Source of the DNA: Parvicella sp964387945
GTDB lineage: Bacteria > Bacteroidota > Bacteroidia > Flavobacteriales_D > Parvicellaceae
Direction of reading: 5' to 3'
Assembly: GCA_964387945.1 (NCBI GenBank)
Contig: CAYLYX010000005.1
Location: 124,001 to 188,000 of the forward strand
DNA length: 64,000 nucleotides
A program made the translations under genes and the position numbers. Positions 27,155-36,152 of this stretch are shown here, one piece after another. The notes below the pieces were generated by a model. The model made no database searches. It was not told the origin of the DNA and worked only from the letters and a program-made list of their open reading frames with translations. How positions within the stretch are numbered: position 1 is the first letter of the stretch; each line of letters begins with the position of its first letter.

Positions 27155-29281
27155 ATGAAAATAAACCATCAGGACACTATTAATTTTCACCGCATGGCTG
27201 GTGGGACTTTTGAGATCAGCTGTCAAACCGAAGTCGACTTTTATTTTGCTATGGGGTATGCTCATGCCTATGATCGACCCACTCAATTGTTGCTCATGCG
27301 TATTCTTGGAAAAGGAAAAGTTTGTGAACACCTCATGGACAATGAGGAAATGCTGGAAGTGGATATCTTTTTCAGAAAAATGAACTGGAAGGAGGGTTTA
27401 CAAAAAGAACTGGATAAATTCTCTGAAGAGGAGCGGCAATTGGCTCAGGCTTACTGTGATGGGGTAAATGAGGTGATCCTGAAGAAACGTCCTTTTCATT
27501 TTAAACTAATCGGTTACCGTCCTGAACCTTGGACGATTGAGGACTCACTGCTTATTTCAAGAATGACAGGATATATCAGTTTAGCACAATCGCAAGGTGA
27601 GATCGAACGTTTTTTTCTACAACTTGTCCAACAAGGTGTTTCAAAAGAATTACTTCACGAACTTTTCCCACACATTCTTGAAAACTGTGATTTTGAATTA
27701 CTCAAGCAGATAAAATTTAACGAAAAAGTCGTTCCAGACGGGATTAAATGGATGAACATGGCGAGTGCTGCTATTGCGTCCAATAACTGGGTAGTAAATG
27801 GTGAAAGAACAACCTCAGGAAAACCACTTCTCGCCAATGATCCACATTTGGAAACTAATCGACTACCTAATGTCTGGTATGAAGTTTCTATTACGCTAAA
27901 AGGTCGATATTTCAAAGGGTGCACGATGCCTGGTCTACCTGCATGTTTGATCGGCAGAACCAATGACTTGTCCTGGGGTGCAACTTATACTTTTATGGAT
28001 GCCATAGACAGTTGGGTAGAAGACGTAAAAGACGGCAAATACCTTAAGGATGGAAAACGACATGAATTCCATAAACGCACCGAGATCATCAAACGAAAGA
28101 AAAAAGACGATTATAAACTTGAGGTATATGAAAACGAACATGGCGTTCTAGACGGTAATCCTGATGAAGATGGAATGTACTTAACCACCACATGGGCTTC
28201 TAATTCGGCAGGACATGAAAGCGTCAAAGCGATTAGGGAAATGTTTTTTGCTGAAGATGTCGAGCAAGGAATGAAAAGCATCGGGAAATTGGAGGTTTCT
28301 TTTAACTGGGTTTTGGCAGATACCTGTGGCAATATTGGCTACCAAATGTCTGGATTAATGCCCGTTAGGAATAAAAACTGGAATGGCTTCTATCCGGTAG
28401 AAGGTTGGAAGAGTGAGTACGATTGGAAAGGCTTTGTAACACCAGAAGAACTTCCACGAACCTACAATCCAGTCGAAGGTTTTTTTATTACGTGCAATCA
28501 AGATTTAAATGAATTTGGTAAAGAAAAGCCGATCAACATTGCCATGGGTGATTATCGGTTTAGAAGTGTCAAAAGACATCTCTTGCAGCAGGACAAACAC
28601 AATTCGCCTGCCTTTCAAAAAATCCAAAATGACCTCTATTCCATTCAGGCAGAAGAAATGGTGAGCTACTTCCTTCCCTACCTTTCTGGCAAACCAAAGC
28701 AAATTTTAGAATCGTGGGACTTTAACTATCACCCCGATCAGTTGGCTCCCACCCTTTTTGAAAACCTGTATCAAGGTTTGATTCGTGAATTACTCTCGGT
28801 TCATTTGGGGACAAGTGTATCCGATCATTTGCTCAAAGAGACAGGAATCGTTGCCGATTTTTACCTGAACTTTGACCGGATTATTCATCAGCCTAATGCG
28901 GAATGGTTTAAAAAGTTAAGCAGAGACGAGTTAATCCAAAAGGTAATCAATCAACTGGACGATTCATCCATTGTGCGTTGGGGAGATGTGAATCAAATCA
29001 CCATGACGAATATGTTCTTTGGAGGTAAACTCCCTAAATTTCTTGGGTTTGACAAAGGTCCTATTGAACTCAAGGGAGGGAGAGCATCCATTCATCAAGG
29101 ACAAATCTATACTTCTGCAGGCAGAACAACGAGTTTCACACCCTCCTACCGATTTGTTACAGATATGGCAGATGAGCATATTTCTTCTTCACTAGCTGGT
29201 GGAGCTAGCGACAAGCGCTTTTCAAAATACTACGCGAACGAAATCACTAATTGGCAGAAAGGCGTTTATAAGAAAATTTAA
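27155..29281 (+). CDS. Penicillin acylase family (Ntn-hydrolase) protein without signal peptide
   Basis: A 709-residue amidohydrolase of the penicillin G acylase/acyl-homoserine-lactone acylase family. An A-chain region starts VDFYFAMGYAHAYDRPTQLLLMR. The self-cleavage site and N-terminal nucleophile Ser lie in IASNNWVVNGERTTSGKPLLANDPHLE near 212. The B chain follows, with GRTNDLSWGATYTF and late SGRAS-like GRASIHQGQ. Usual members are exported, but neither the ATG at 27155 nor the ATG at 27140 gives a signal peptide. It may act in the cytoplasm, or the true start may be elsewhere. Substrate unknown. Confidence 0.88.
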   Translation: MKINHQDTINFHRMAGGTFEISCQTEVDFYFAMGYAHAYDRPTQLLLMRILGKGKVCEHLMDNEEMLEVDIFFRKMNWKEGLQKELDKFSEEERQLAQAYCDGVNEVILKKRPFHFKLIGYRPEPWTIEDSLLISRMTGYISLAQSQGEIERFFLQLVQQGVSKELLHELFPHILENCDFELLKQIKFNEKVVPDGIKWMNMASAAIASNNWVVNGERTTSGKPLLANDPHLETNRLPNVWYEVSITLKGRYFKGCTMPGLPACLIGRTNDLSWGATYTFMDAIDSWVEDVKDGKYLKDGKRHEFHKRTEIIKRKKKDDYKLEVYENEHGVLDGNPDEDGMYLTTTWASNSAGHESVKAIREMFFAEDVEQGMKSIGKLEVSFNWVLADTCGNIGYQMSGLMPVRNKNWNGFYPVEGWKSEYDWKGFVTPEELPRTYNPVEGFFITCNQDLNEFGKEKPINIAMGDYRFRSVKRHLLQQDKHNSPAFQKIQNDLYSIQAEEMVSYFLPYLSGKPKQILESWDFNYHPDQLAPTLFENLYQGLIRELLSVHLGTSVSDHLLKETGIVADFYLNFDRIIHQPNAEWFKKLSRDELIQKVINQLDDSSIVRWGDVNQITMTNMFFGGKLPKFLGFDKGPIELKGGRASIHQGQIYTSAGRTTSFTPSYRFVTDMADEHISSSLAGGASDKRFSKYYANEITNWQKGVYKKI

Positions 29282-29292
29282 TCCCAACAAGA

Positions 29293-30354
29293 ATGGAACA
29301 AAACACAGAAGATCAAAATAGTCAGGAGAATTTAGAAGAAAGATTGATCGAGTTAGAAGCAAAACTCATAGAACAGGAACATCGATTCTTTACCTCACTT
29401 AAAAACTTTCAGAAGTATGAACGTGGTGACAAACGCAGAAAGGCTGCTATACTTGCTCTTGCCTATAATTTCTTGTTTTCATCTCCAGGAATAGCCATCG
29501 GAAGTACGCTAATCGCGATAGCAACTATACTTATTCTCGTGCTTCAAACAGGAATAATGCGTGAACAAAACCAGGAGATCGTCTCGCAGAACAAATTAAT
29601 TCAAGAACAAATTGACATCCAACAGAATCAAATTTATGAAGCAAGAAGAACTGAATTAATTGCTATTCTTTATGATTCAAACAACTCTATTTATTTGTCT
29701 AGGCTTAAATCTGAAGCTCTTGCTGAATACATTCATCTAGAGATGCAAAAAACACCTGCCAAAAAGATAAACCTTAAACACGCCAATCTTCAGGGTATAA
29801 TCCTAAGTGACGTTGACTGGAAGAATCTTGACTTTGAAGGAGCAAACTTTAAAGGTGCTGAGCTCACCAAATGTACGTTAAACGGTTTTTTAGAAGATGT
29901 AAATTTTGATGATGCACGCTTAAATTGCGTTCAATTCGGTCCAAATCTTGCAAACTCAAGTTTTGTAGGTGCTGATCTTAAAAACTGCGTCTTTGATGAT
30001 TGCGTTATGCACCATGTGGATTTTGAGGACGCTAACTTGTCGCACTGTAGCTTTATGGATGTTTCTTATGACAATCCAATACACTCATCTAGAATCGGAA
30101 TTAACATCCATAATGCCAAGCTAAATGAGCCAGAAGGTTTTACAGTTAAGGATTTCTGTATGTCTTATGGAATTCCTGATGACTTCAGGCTAGCGGACAC
30201 TCATTTTATATCAAAAATAAAAGACAGCTGTGGACTCGAAAGAAGAATTTACACTGACCAAGACTCAATTGTCTTAAAAAACATCAGCTCAGAATTAATT
30301 CAACAAATATTTGAACCCGTCTTAAAAGGGAGTATAACCTTTCAATCTGAATGA
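29293..30354 (+). CDS. Membrane-anchored coiled-coil pentapeptide-repeat protein
   Basis: A 353-residue protein. An acidic coiled coil (about 5-45, ENLEERLIELEAKLIEQEHRFF) is followed by a hydrophobic segment (about 60-90, IAIGSTLIAIATILILVL), a second coiled coil (QEIVSQNKLIQEQIDIQQNQI), and pentapeptide-type repeats (about 155-265) such as ANLQG, ANFKG, ADLKN and ANLSH, which form a right-handed quadrilateral helix. It starts 11 nt after the acylase gene, so the two are probably co-transcribed. Its function is unknown; membrane pentapeptide proteins often act as scaffolds. Confidence 0.75.
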   Translation: MEQNTEDQNSQENLEERLIELEAKLIEQEHRFFTSLKNFQKYERGDKRRKAAILALAYNFLFSSPGIAIGSTLIAIATILILVLQTGIMREQNQEIVSQNKLIQEQIDIQQNQIYEARRTELIAILYDSNNSIYLSRLKSEALAEYIHLEMQKTPAKKINLKHANLQGIILSDVDWKNLDFEGANFKGAELTKCTLNGFLEDVNFDDARLNCVQFGPNLANSSFVGADLKNCVFDDCVMHHVDFEDANLSHCSFMDVSYDNPIHSSRIGINIHNAKLNEPEGFTVKDFCMSYGIPDDFRLADTHFISKIKDSCGLERRIYTDQDSIVLKNISSELIQQIFEPVLKGSITFQSE

Positions 30355-30370
30355 TCAGACACTTATTTTA

Positions 30371-30403
30371 AGCAAAAAAAAAAGACCTTCAAAAGAAGGC
30401 CTT
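30371..30403. terminator. Intrinsic terminator between convergent genes
   Basis: A 9-bp stem AAGACCTTC/GAAGGCCTT (one mismatch, G-T on the minus strand) with an AAAA loop, flanked on the left by ten A residues. The T-run therefore favours termination of the leftward lipoprotein gene. Confidence 0.75.
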
Positions 30404-30425
30404 CAGTGTAATCTCAAACAGAAAT

Positions 30426-31133
30426 TTACTGCTTCGTATAAGTTGCAGTTGCTGTACCAGAACCTCCAATTACAGGCACTGTATTATCATACGTAAAATT
30501 TACCACAAGTTCAGTTCCAGAAGAGTTCATTGTTCCACTCCCTGAGAAATCAACTTGACCTCCAGTAATGGTTATTGTTTGTTGCGGGAAAGTAATTGAA
30601 GTGCCAGAAATAGTGGCTGTAGCCGTACCTCCTACTAAGGTAAAGAAACTATCAAAAGTCAAGTCGCTTGAAGACGCTCCAGCCGTTACATCTGGATCTG
30701 CTAGAGGAAAAGATGTCGTTCCACAATCAGGACAATCTACAGACCAATTTACTAGATAAGTACTTTGGTTAATCTCAACTACCACAGTTCTTGTAGCCAT
30801 TGCTGATCCGTGCTCATTTTCTGCTGTGTACGTAACCGTATACGTTCCTGCCTGAGCTGTATTAACGTCAGAATTATCAATATCTACATCTTCTGAACTT
30901 CCATCTGCATTCTGAGCAGTTGCGCCAAGTTCGGTATAGGTATCACCTACACTTAATGTAATACTTGATTGTCCGTTTAAGGTGATAGACGGTGCGTAAA
31001 CACAAGACCCATCATCTTTTTTTACTTCAGACGAGTAATTCTCTGCTCCGCTATCCATACATCCTTTTTTACAAGATGTTGATGCTACTGAAACCATCAG
31101 TAGAGCTGCAATTGCCAATTTTGTAGTTTTCAT
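30426..31133 (-). CDS. Lipoprotein with DUF5011-type Ig-like domain
   Basis: A 235-residue lipoprotein with lipobox ASTSC near residue 21. The lipobox is followed by GCMDSGAENYSSEVKKDDGSC, a short cysteine-bracketed motif frequent in marine Bacteroidota surface proteins. Next is a bacterial Ig-like DUF5011-type domain (ITLSVGDTYTELGATAQNADGSS ... AGTYTVTYTAENEHG) and a beta-rich C-terminal region. Probably exposed at the surface. Monocistronic with its own -7 box and terminator. Confidence 0.82.
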   Translation of the reverse strand: MKTTKLAIAALLMVSVASTSCKKGCMDSGAENYSSEVKKDDGSCVYAPSITLNGQSSITLSVGDTYTELGATAQNADGSSEDVDIDNSDVNTAQAGTYTVTYTAENEHGSAMATRTVVVEINQSTYLVNWSVDCPDCGTTSFPLADPDVTAGASSSDLTFDSFFTLVGGTATATISGTSITFPQQTITITGGQVDFSGSGTMNSSGTELVVNFTYDNTVPVIGGSGTATATYTKQ

Positions 31134-31184
31134 GTTTTGAATTGATTTGCTTAAGAAACGCTATTAATTTTAATTCGTTGCCTA

Positions 31185-31192
31185 CAAATATA
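31185..31192 (-). promoter_or_regulatory. -7 box (TATATTTG) of the DUF5011 lipoprotein gene
   Basis: Exact TAnnTTTG match on the minus strand, giving a predicted 5' UTR of about 46 nt. It lies 14 nt from an opposing -7 box, so this gap holds divergent promoters. Confidence 0.5.
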
Positions 31193-31205
31193 GGTCAATC
31201 TCATT

Positions 31206-31213
31206 TATCTTTG
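31206..31213 (+). promoter_or_regulatory. -7 box (TATCTTTG) of the S4-domain gene
   Basis: Exact TAnnTTTG match ending 4 nt before the GTG start at 31218. The transcript would start at or inside the start codon region. Confidence 0.45.
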
Positions 31214-31217
31214 CGAG

Positions 31218-31583
31218 GTGCGTATAGATAAATTTTTATGGTGTGTGAGATTAACCAAAACCCGCAGCGAAGCAACGCGTCTTTGCAACAGTGGTAAGGT
31301 AATGATTGATGATGAAGTCGTGAAACCTGCTAAGGTTGTTTATACTTCTGCAAAAATCAGTGTTCGGGTTAATCCTATTTGGAAAACCTACGAGATCATA
31401 GACATTCCTCCCTCACGTGTTGGAGCAAAATTGGTAAGTGGCTACCTCATCGAAACCACTTCAAACGATGATCTGGAAATCCTTAAGCAAATAGAAGACG
31501 TCAATCGACAAAATCGTCAACAAGGGTTAAAGGGAAGACCCACAAAAAGAGATAGAAGGAAGCTGGATGGATGGCAAGATTAA
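31218..31583 (+). CDS. S4-domain RNA-binding protein (Hsp15-like)
   Basis: A 121-residue protein with GTG start. The N-terminal S4 domain reads MRIDKFLWCVRLTKTRSEATRLCNSGKVMIDDEVVKPAKVV, and a basic C-terminal tail follows (RQQGLKGRPTKRDRRK). This matches the HslR/Hsp15 family, which binds stalled 50S subunits carrying nascent chains. It overlaps the pseudouridine synthase gene by 17 nt, so the two RNA-related genes are co-translated. Confidence 0.85.
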   Translation: MRIDKFLWCVRLTKTRSEATRLCNSGKVMIDDEVVKPAKVVYTSAKISVRVNPIWKTYEIIDIPPSRVGAKLVSGYLIETTSNDDLEILKQIEDVNRQNRQQGLKGRPTKRDRRKLDGWQD

Positions 31584-32265
31584 TATAGTGTTTGAAGATG
31601 ACTACCTCGTTGTAGTTAACAAACCCAACAACACCTTGGTGCATCATTCATATTATGCTCGAAATATCCATGAGGACTCTCTTTTACAGTTACTTCGGCA
31701 ACAAACTGGCGATCGGTTCTTCCCTGTAAATCGATTGGACCGAAAGACATCGGGTGCAATTTTACTTTGTAAAGCGAAGGAACATGTCTCTTCTTTTCAA
31801 GCGTTATTTGATCAAAAGACTATTCAAAAAGTTTATCATGCCCTAGTAAGAGGACATGTTCTAGAAGCTCAAACCATTGAAACACCAGTAAAAAACGAAA
31901 GAGGCAATTACAAATCAGCACTTACGAAAGTGACACCAATAAGTCACCTGGCCGTTGACATTCCTGTGGAACCTTACCCTACTTCTCGTTATACGATTTT
32001 AGAGATGCAGCCGATTACCGGCAGAACCCATCAACTGCGAATTCATGCCAATAAAATTGCTCACCCTATCATTGGCGATCATAAATACGGCAACCGTCAT
32101 CACAACAGGATGTTTGCAGAACAATTGAACTTCCCAGATTTATTTCTTCACTGTAAAACAACTTCTTTTATTCACCCTTTTACAGATCAAAAGGTTGACA
32201 TACATGCTCCGTTTCCTACTTTTTGGGAATTATGTTTGGAACAGCTCCAAGAACTTAGTCTTTAA
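31567..32265 (+). CDS. RluA/TruC-like RNA pseudouridine synthase
   Basis: A 232-residue enzyme that converts uridine to pseudouridine in tRNA or rRNA. The catalytic aspartate lies in VNRLDRKTSGAILLCK near residue 60, followed by KVYHALVRG and the conserved PITGRTHQLRIH with a histidine-rich NRHHNRMF end. There is no S4 domain within the protein itself; the upstream S4 protein is separate. Size and motif spacing fit TruC (tRNA U65) in RluA family, but the exact target is uncertain. Its 3' end overlaps the convergent protease gene by 11 nt. Confidence 0.88.
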   Translation: MDGKINIVFEDDYLVVVNKPNNTLVHHSYYARNIHEDSLLQLLRQQTGDRFFPVNRLDRKTSGAILLCKAKEHVSSFQALFDQKTIQKVYHALVRGHVLEAQTIETPVKNERGNYKSALTKVTPISHLAVDIPVEPYPTSRYTILEMQPITGRTHQLRIHANKIAHPIIGDHKYGNRHHNRMFAEQLNFPDLFLHCKTTSFIHPFTDQKVDIHAPFPTFWELCLEQLQELSL

Positions 32266-34429
32266 CGATTCGGAACACTTCCTCCCCTTCGCTAGACTCT
32301 ATTCTCAGCAGGTATACTCCCGATGGATAGTTGGCAATACTTATCACCGATCCACTTACCTGTTGTTGTTCTAATACCTTTCCTTCTAAGGAAAAAATAG
32401 TGTACGAAACATTTTGGATCATGCTAGAATTGTTGACATACAGTTCACCCGTGGTTGGATTTGGGTAGACACTAAAAGTTGTATTTTGCTCTACGTTCTC
32501 AACAGTCACTGTATTTTCTGCCAGTGCAACCGCTCTTGTTGCGGTCATTTTACCCATTCCCCATTCGGTATCTCCGGGCCAAGAAATCGTTCCGGTTTTA
32601 TTGTCCTGTCGTGCGGTTGACTTAATCATATCTTTCAATTGAGAACTTGTCAAATTAGGATTAGCTTCTAGCATTAAAGCAGCAACTCCCGCAACAGCAG
32701 GAGAAGACATCGAAGTTCCTGAGAAAGCCGAAAAATCATACGTTCGACTATTGAAAGTAATGGATTGACTCACTGAGTAAGAAGCAGTTGTATACGAATT
32801 AATAGAAGAAATCACAGATACTCCAGGTGCAGAAACATCGGGCTTCATTCGTTCATCATAAGTTGGTCCTTCACTTGAAAAACCTGCTAAACTTCCAGGA
32901 TATTCCGTTCCCGACTGACTGAAGTTCGCTGCGCCATGAGCCGCAACAGTAATAGCACTCTCGGTGCAAGCGGGTTCGCCAACTCCATATTCGGTATCAC
33001 CTGTAGCACCTCCATTCCCGAAAGAAATAAAGTCCTGCCCCCAGTTACCAACTCCATTATCCAATTCTACAACGTTCCAATAATGAACACGTCCAGAATT
33101 CGCAAATGTCTTCATCACCACGCGTAAACTCGTATTTGTGTTTTTTGCCCTTGCCCAAATCATCGGTCGATTATTTAATGAATGCGCGGACTCAATGGTG
33201 AAGTTGTAAAAAACGGTATCCGTCCCAATTTCAAGAATTGAGTCATAATACCCCACATCATCTGTAGTGTAGGTTGGTGTGGAATCTAGTAATACACCAA
33301 GGTTATCGTAAACTTCCAATTGCATGGCATAATGCTCACCTACTTCTCCCCATGAAGAAACGCTTTGTCCCCACATGTTCGGATGAGCACTATAACTATA
33401 GAATTGAAGTCTGCTTCTCAGCGTATCTCCCGAAAAATCCTTTTTCAAATGAAAATTGGGTTGACCATTGTTCCCCCCAGAAGTAGCAAAGACGACACCT
33501 TGTGCAGAGAGGTTATCAATAGCCTGACTTACCAACGAAGTTCCATCCATCGTTCCTAGATAATAAAGTCCCCAACTCATGTTAATTACCAATCGCTTGC
33601 CGTCTGCATCGGCAATGTCTTTCATCCAGTTAAAAGCATCAATGGCAGCTCCCACATCCAGTTGGATGGAATTGAACAAGTATTGCGCTTCAAAAGCAAT
33701 CCCTCTGTGCTCAGTTCCTGCGCCACTTCCGGCAGCTATTCCAGCTACATGAGAACCATGCGTTGCGTAATCGTAGTAGGTGCTTGCTGTATCCGATTCG
33801 GCAGCAGCAAGTTCACTAGGGGTATCGTATTCCACTCCGTAACCATAACCAGTTGGCTGATCTCCATCCATTTTGAAATGATCCCATGCTGCGCGCACAC
33901 GTGAAGTGGTCAGTGTAGTATCCATAAACATGGGGTGATTATAATCAAATCCCCAATCCGTAATGCCAATGAGCACATTTTTTCCTGTAAAAGGTTGAGA
34001 CAATCCATACCCCATCCAAACCGAATCTACACGAGTATCCACAACGGTTCTGGCATTTCCCATACCTGCAATTCGGTCTGCTACTTCTAGGTAGCTTAGG
34101 TTCTTGATTTGATGAATCTTATCCAAGTTCTGAATCGGAAACTTAATCGTAACCACATCACCCGCTTCACTACCCAAATAAGCCAAACCATTTAGATCTG
34201 TCTGTTGGAAGGAAGCTAGTTTTTTTCCTACCATAGATAGACAATAAATACCGTTAACCTTGTAAACTGGATAGTATTCAGCATTCTGTTCCACCCACTT
34301 TTTATCTATCTTATCAGTAGATTTATCAATTAGGTCATTTATCGTCCATATTGTCTTTTGCGAAAGTTGAGGTTGTGCTACGGCTGTCAAAACGACCACC
34401 ACTCCAATAATGGTTACAAGGATTCTCAT
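32255..34429 (-). CDS. Secreted S8 subtilisin-like protease with T9SS type A sorting domain
   Basis: About 724 residues from the ATG at 34429 (signal peptide MRILVTIIGVVVVLTAVAQ); the frame extends to 34468, but that extension spoils the signal. The subtilisin triad is visible: Asp in GITDWGFDYNHP, His in THGSHVAGIAAG, Ser in FSGTSMSSPAVAGVAAL. A beta-rich insertion lies between His and Ser. The C-terminal T9SS type A domain reads SVYPNPTTGELYVNN ... GVYLLRIESSEG. The product is exported and probably digests external proteins. Confidence 0.92.
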   Translation of the reverse strand: MRILVTIIGVVVVLTAVAQPQLSQKTIWTINDLIDKSTDKIDKKWVEQNAEYYPVYKVNGIYCLSMVGKKLASFQQTDLNGLAYLGSEAGDVVTIKFPIQNLDKIHQIKNLSYLEVADRIAGMGNARTVVDTRVDSVWMGYGLSQPFTGKNVLIGITDWGFDYNHPMFMDTTLTTSRVRAAWDHFKMDGDQPTGYGYGVEYDTPSELAAAESDTASTYYDYATHGSHVAGIAAGSGAGTEHRGIAFEAQYLFNSIQLDVGAAIDAFNWMKDIADADGKRLVINMSWGLYYLGTMDGTSLVSQAIDNLSAQGVVFATSGGNNGQPNFHLKKDFSGDTLRSRLQFYSYSAHPNMWGQSVSSWGEVGEHYAMQLEVYDNLGVLLDSTPTYTTDDVGYYDSILEIGTDTVFYNFTIESAHSLNNRPMIWARAKNTNTSLRVVMKTFANSGRVHYWNVVELDNGVGNWGQDFISFGNGGATGDTEYGVGEPACTESAITVAAHGAANFSQSGTEYPGSLAGFSSEGPTYDERMKPDVSAPGVSVISSINSYTTASYSVSQSITFNSRTYDFSAFSGTSMSSPAVAGVAALMLEANPNLTSSQLKDMIKSTARQDNKTGTISWPGDTEWGMGKMTATRAVALAENTVTVENVEQNTTFSVYPNPTTGELYVNNSSMIQNVSYTIFSLEGKVLEQQQVSGSVISIANYPSGVYLLRIESSEGEEVFRIVKD

Positions 34430-34530
34430 GCTAAAAAATTTTACGTGAAGATAAGGAAGTCTAAGCAACTAATTTAAATTATACACATTTCTGTTATGTA
34501 ATCATAATGAATTTCATTACCTTGAATTAG

Positions 34531-36111
34531 ATGGAACGACTACTAAAAATAGTATTGATAGAATTGCTGCTAATTAATTCCAATATTTTGTTCGGTCAAA
34601 TTTCATTTATAAATTGCATCGATTGTGGTGCTGAAGATAGTACTTGGCATTTTCCAGGAACATCAGTGATCATTGATGGAGGAGTAAATGAAGTCTCAGA
34701 AGGACTAATTCTTGTTCCTTATAACACGCGTCACTCTAGCCATTCGCAGTTGGAGGCGAGGTTTTGGGTTTTGGGGTTAAATACGGGGCTGATACATCAT
34801 GATTTATTAGTTGATTCGACCAATGTTACTCTAAAAGACAGTTATCTATACAACGACTCAACATCTCTTCTTGTGGGGCGCAAATATTACGAATACACAG
34901 GTCAGGACACCGTAGTGGCTTGGGTCGCTAAACTAAACCATTATGGACTGTCGATTGATACTGCAATAGAACTCCGGCTTCCAAACTCAAGACATTGCTA
35001 CTTAACTGATTTATTAATAAATGATGACCTTACGATCACGGCCATTGGTCATGGACTCACTCCAAATGAACAATCGCAAAATATTAAGTTTACACTTGAT
35101 GATCAATTAAACGTTTTATCTTCTTTCACATATACAAATCCATATGTTGAAATCAAGAGAATTTTTAACTCAGTGAGACTTTCGAATGGGAATATTCTAA
35201 CTGTAGGAGAGGCTCATTGTGGTCCCATAATGATTAATGAAAAGGTAAGAATAGAAGTTCGGACACCTTATGGTGGAGTAATCTGGTCTAAAGATTATGA
35301 ATGTGACTTGACTAATCGCTCTAGATCTGCAGCGGTCGTAGGTGGCGCAAACAATGATTTTTTTGTCTTCTACGAAACAGTTGATACAGTTGTTAATAAC
35401 GAAAGATACTCTAGACTTCATATGGAGCACTTCAACGAGAATTATGTGCTAGTTGATTCTATTTCTGTCTCAACTAGTTCTGGAGCGAATATCATTGGTT
35501 GCCCACCTGTATTTGACTTGGATAGCAATTTACTCTTTATTCAACACATCCCTGACAGCAATTATCTTGGAAACCATGGAAGCTTTTCCTGTATTTCAAG
35601 ACTGGTCAAGATGAATCAACAGGGAAATATCATTTGGACTAAGGACATTAAGCACTTCGAAGCGGAATATGACACAAAACTAGTTCATGAAATGATCTCT
35701 TCTATAAATGTAGTTGATAACGGAGACATCGTTGTTACGGGAGGCATTTACAAATCAATAACTCCTTATCAAGGACACATTTATGATTATTATGGCTACG
35801 CACAACGTATTACAAGTGATGGCTGTTCGGATGATGGTTGCGCTGAATATTACGCCTCAACTGAAGAAAATGAGTTTAGCAACTTCATGTGCTTTCCCAA
35901 CCCAGCATCAAATGAACTCCGTTTTTTGCTTGATGAGCCATATAAAAATGGAATCATTTCAATTTACAATTCAACTGGCACTCTAGTTTTACATCGCACA
36001 CTCGATGCTGAACCTGTTGACATTTCAGGTCTTTCCGAAGGATACTATATCGTTCGCATAACTTCTTCTGAAAGCAAGATAATAACATCTCGGTTCGTTA
36101 TAAATCGGTAA
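34531..36111 (+). CDS. Secreted protein of unknown function with T9SS type A sorting domain
   Basis: A 526-residue protein with signal peptide MERLLKIVLIELLLINSNILFGQ. The long central region has repeated strand motifs resembling a beta-propeller (SNGNILTVGEAHC, VDNGDIVVTGGIYKS). The C-terminal T9SS type A domain reads MCFPNPASNELRFLLDE ... IISIYNSTGTLVLHR ... EGYYIVRI. Central function not recognised. It diverges from the S8 protease across about 100 nt of AT-rich DNA. Confidence 0.85.
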   Translation: MERLLKIVLIELLLINSNILFGQISFINCIDCGAEDSTWHFPGTSVIIDGGVNEVSEGLILVPYNTRHSSHSQLEARFWVLGLNTGLIHHDLLVDSTNVTLKDSYLYNDSTSLLVGRKYYEYTGQDTVVAWVAKLNHYGLSIDTAIELRLPNSRHCYLTDLLINDDLTITAIGHGLTPNEQSQNIKFTLDDQLNVLSSFTYTNPYVEIKRIFNSVRLSNGNILTVGEAHCGPIMINEKVRIEVRTPYGGVIWSKDYECDLTNRSRSAAVVGGANNDFFVFYETVDTVVNNERYSRLHMEHFNENYVLVDSISVSTSSGANIIGCPPVFDLDSNLLFIQHIPDSNYLGNHGSFSCISRLVKMNQQGNIIWTKDIKHFEAEYDTKLVHEMISSINVVDNGDIVVTGGIYKSITPYQGHIYDYYGYAQRITSDGCSDDGCAEYYASTEENEFSNFMCFPNPASNELRFLLDEPYKNGIISIYNSTGTLVLHRTLDAEPVDISGLSEGYYIVRITSSESKIITSRFVINR

Positions 36112-36139
36112 GTCATAGTTCTACGTCCTTTCTGTTTTC

Positions 36140-36147
36140 TAAATTTG
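36140..36147 (+). promoter_or_regulatory. -7 box (TAAATTTG) of the aldo/keto reductase gene
   Basis: Exact TAnnTTTG match ending 5 nt before the ATG at 36153. This predicts a leaderless mRNA. Confidence 0.5.
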
Positions 36148-36152
36148 TCCCC

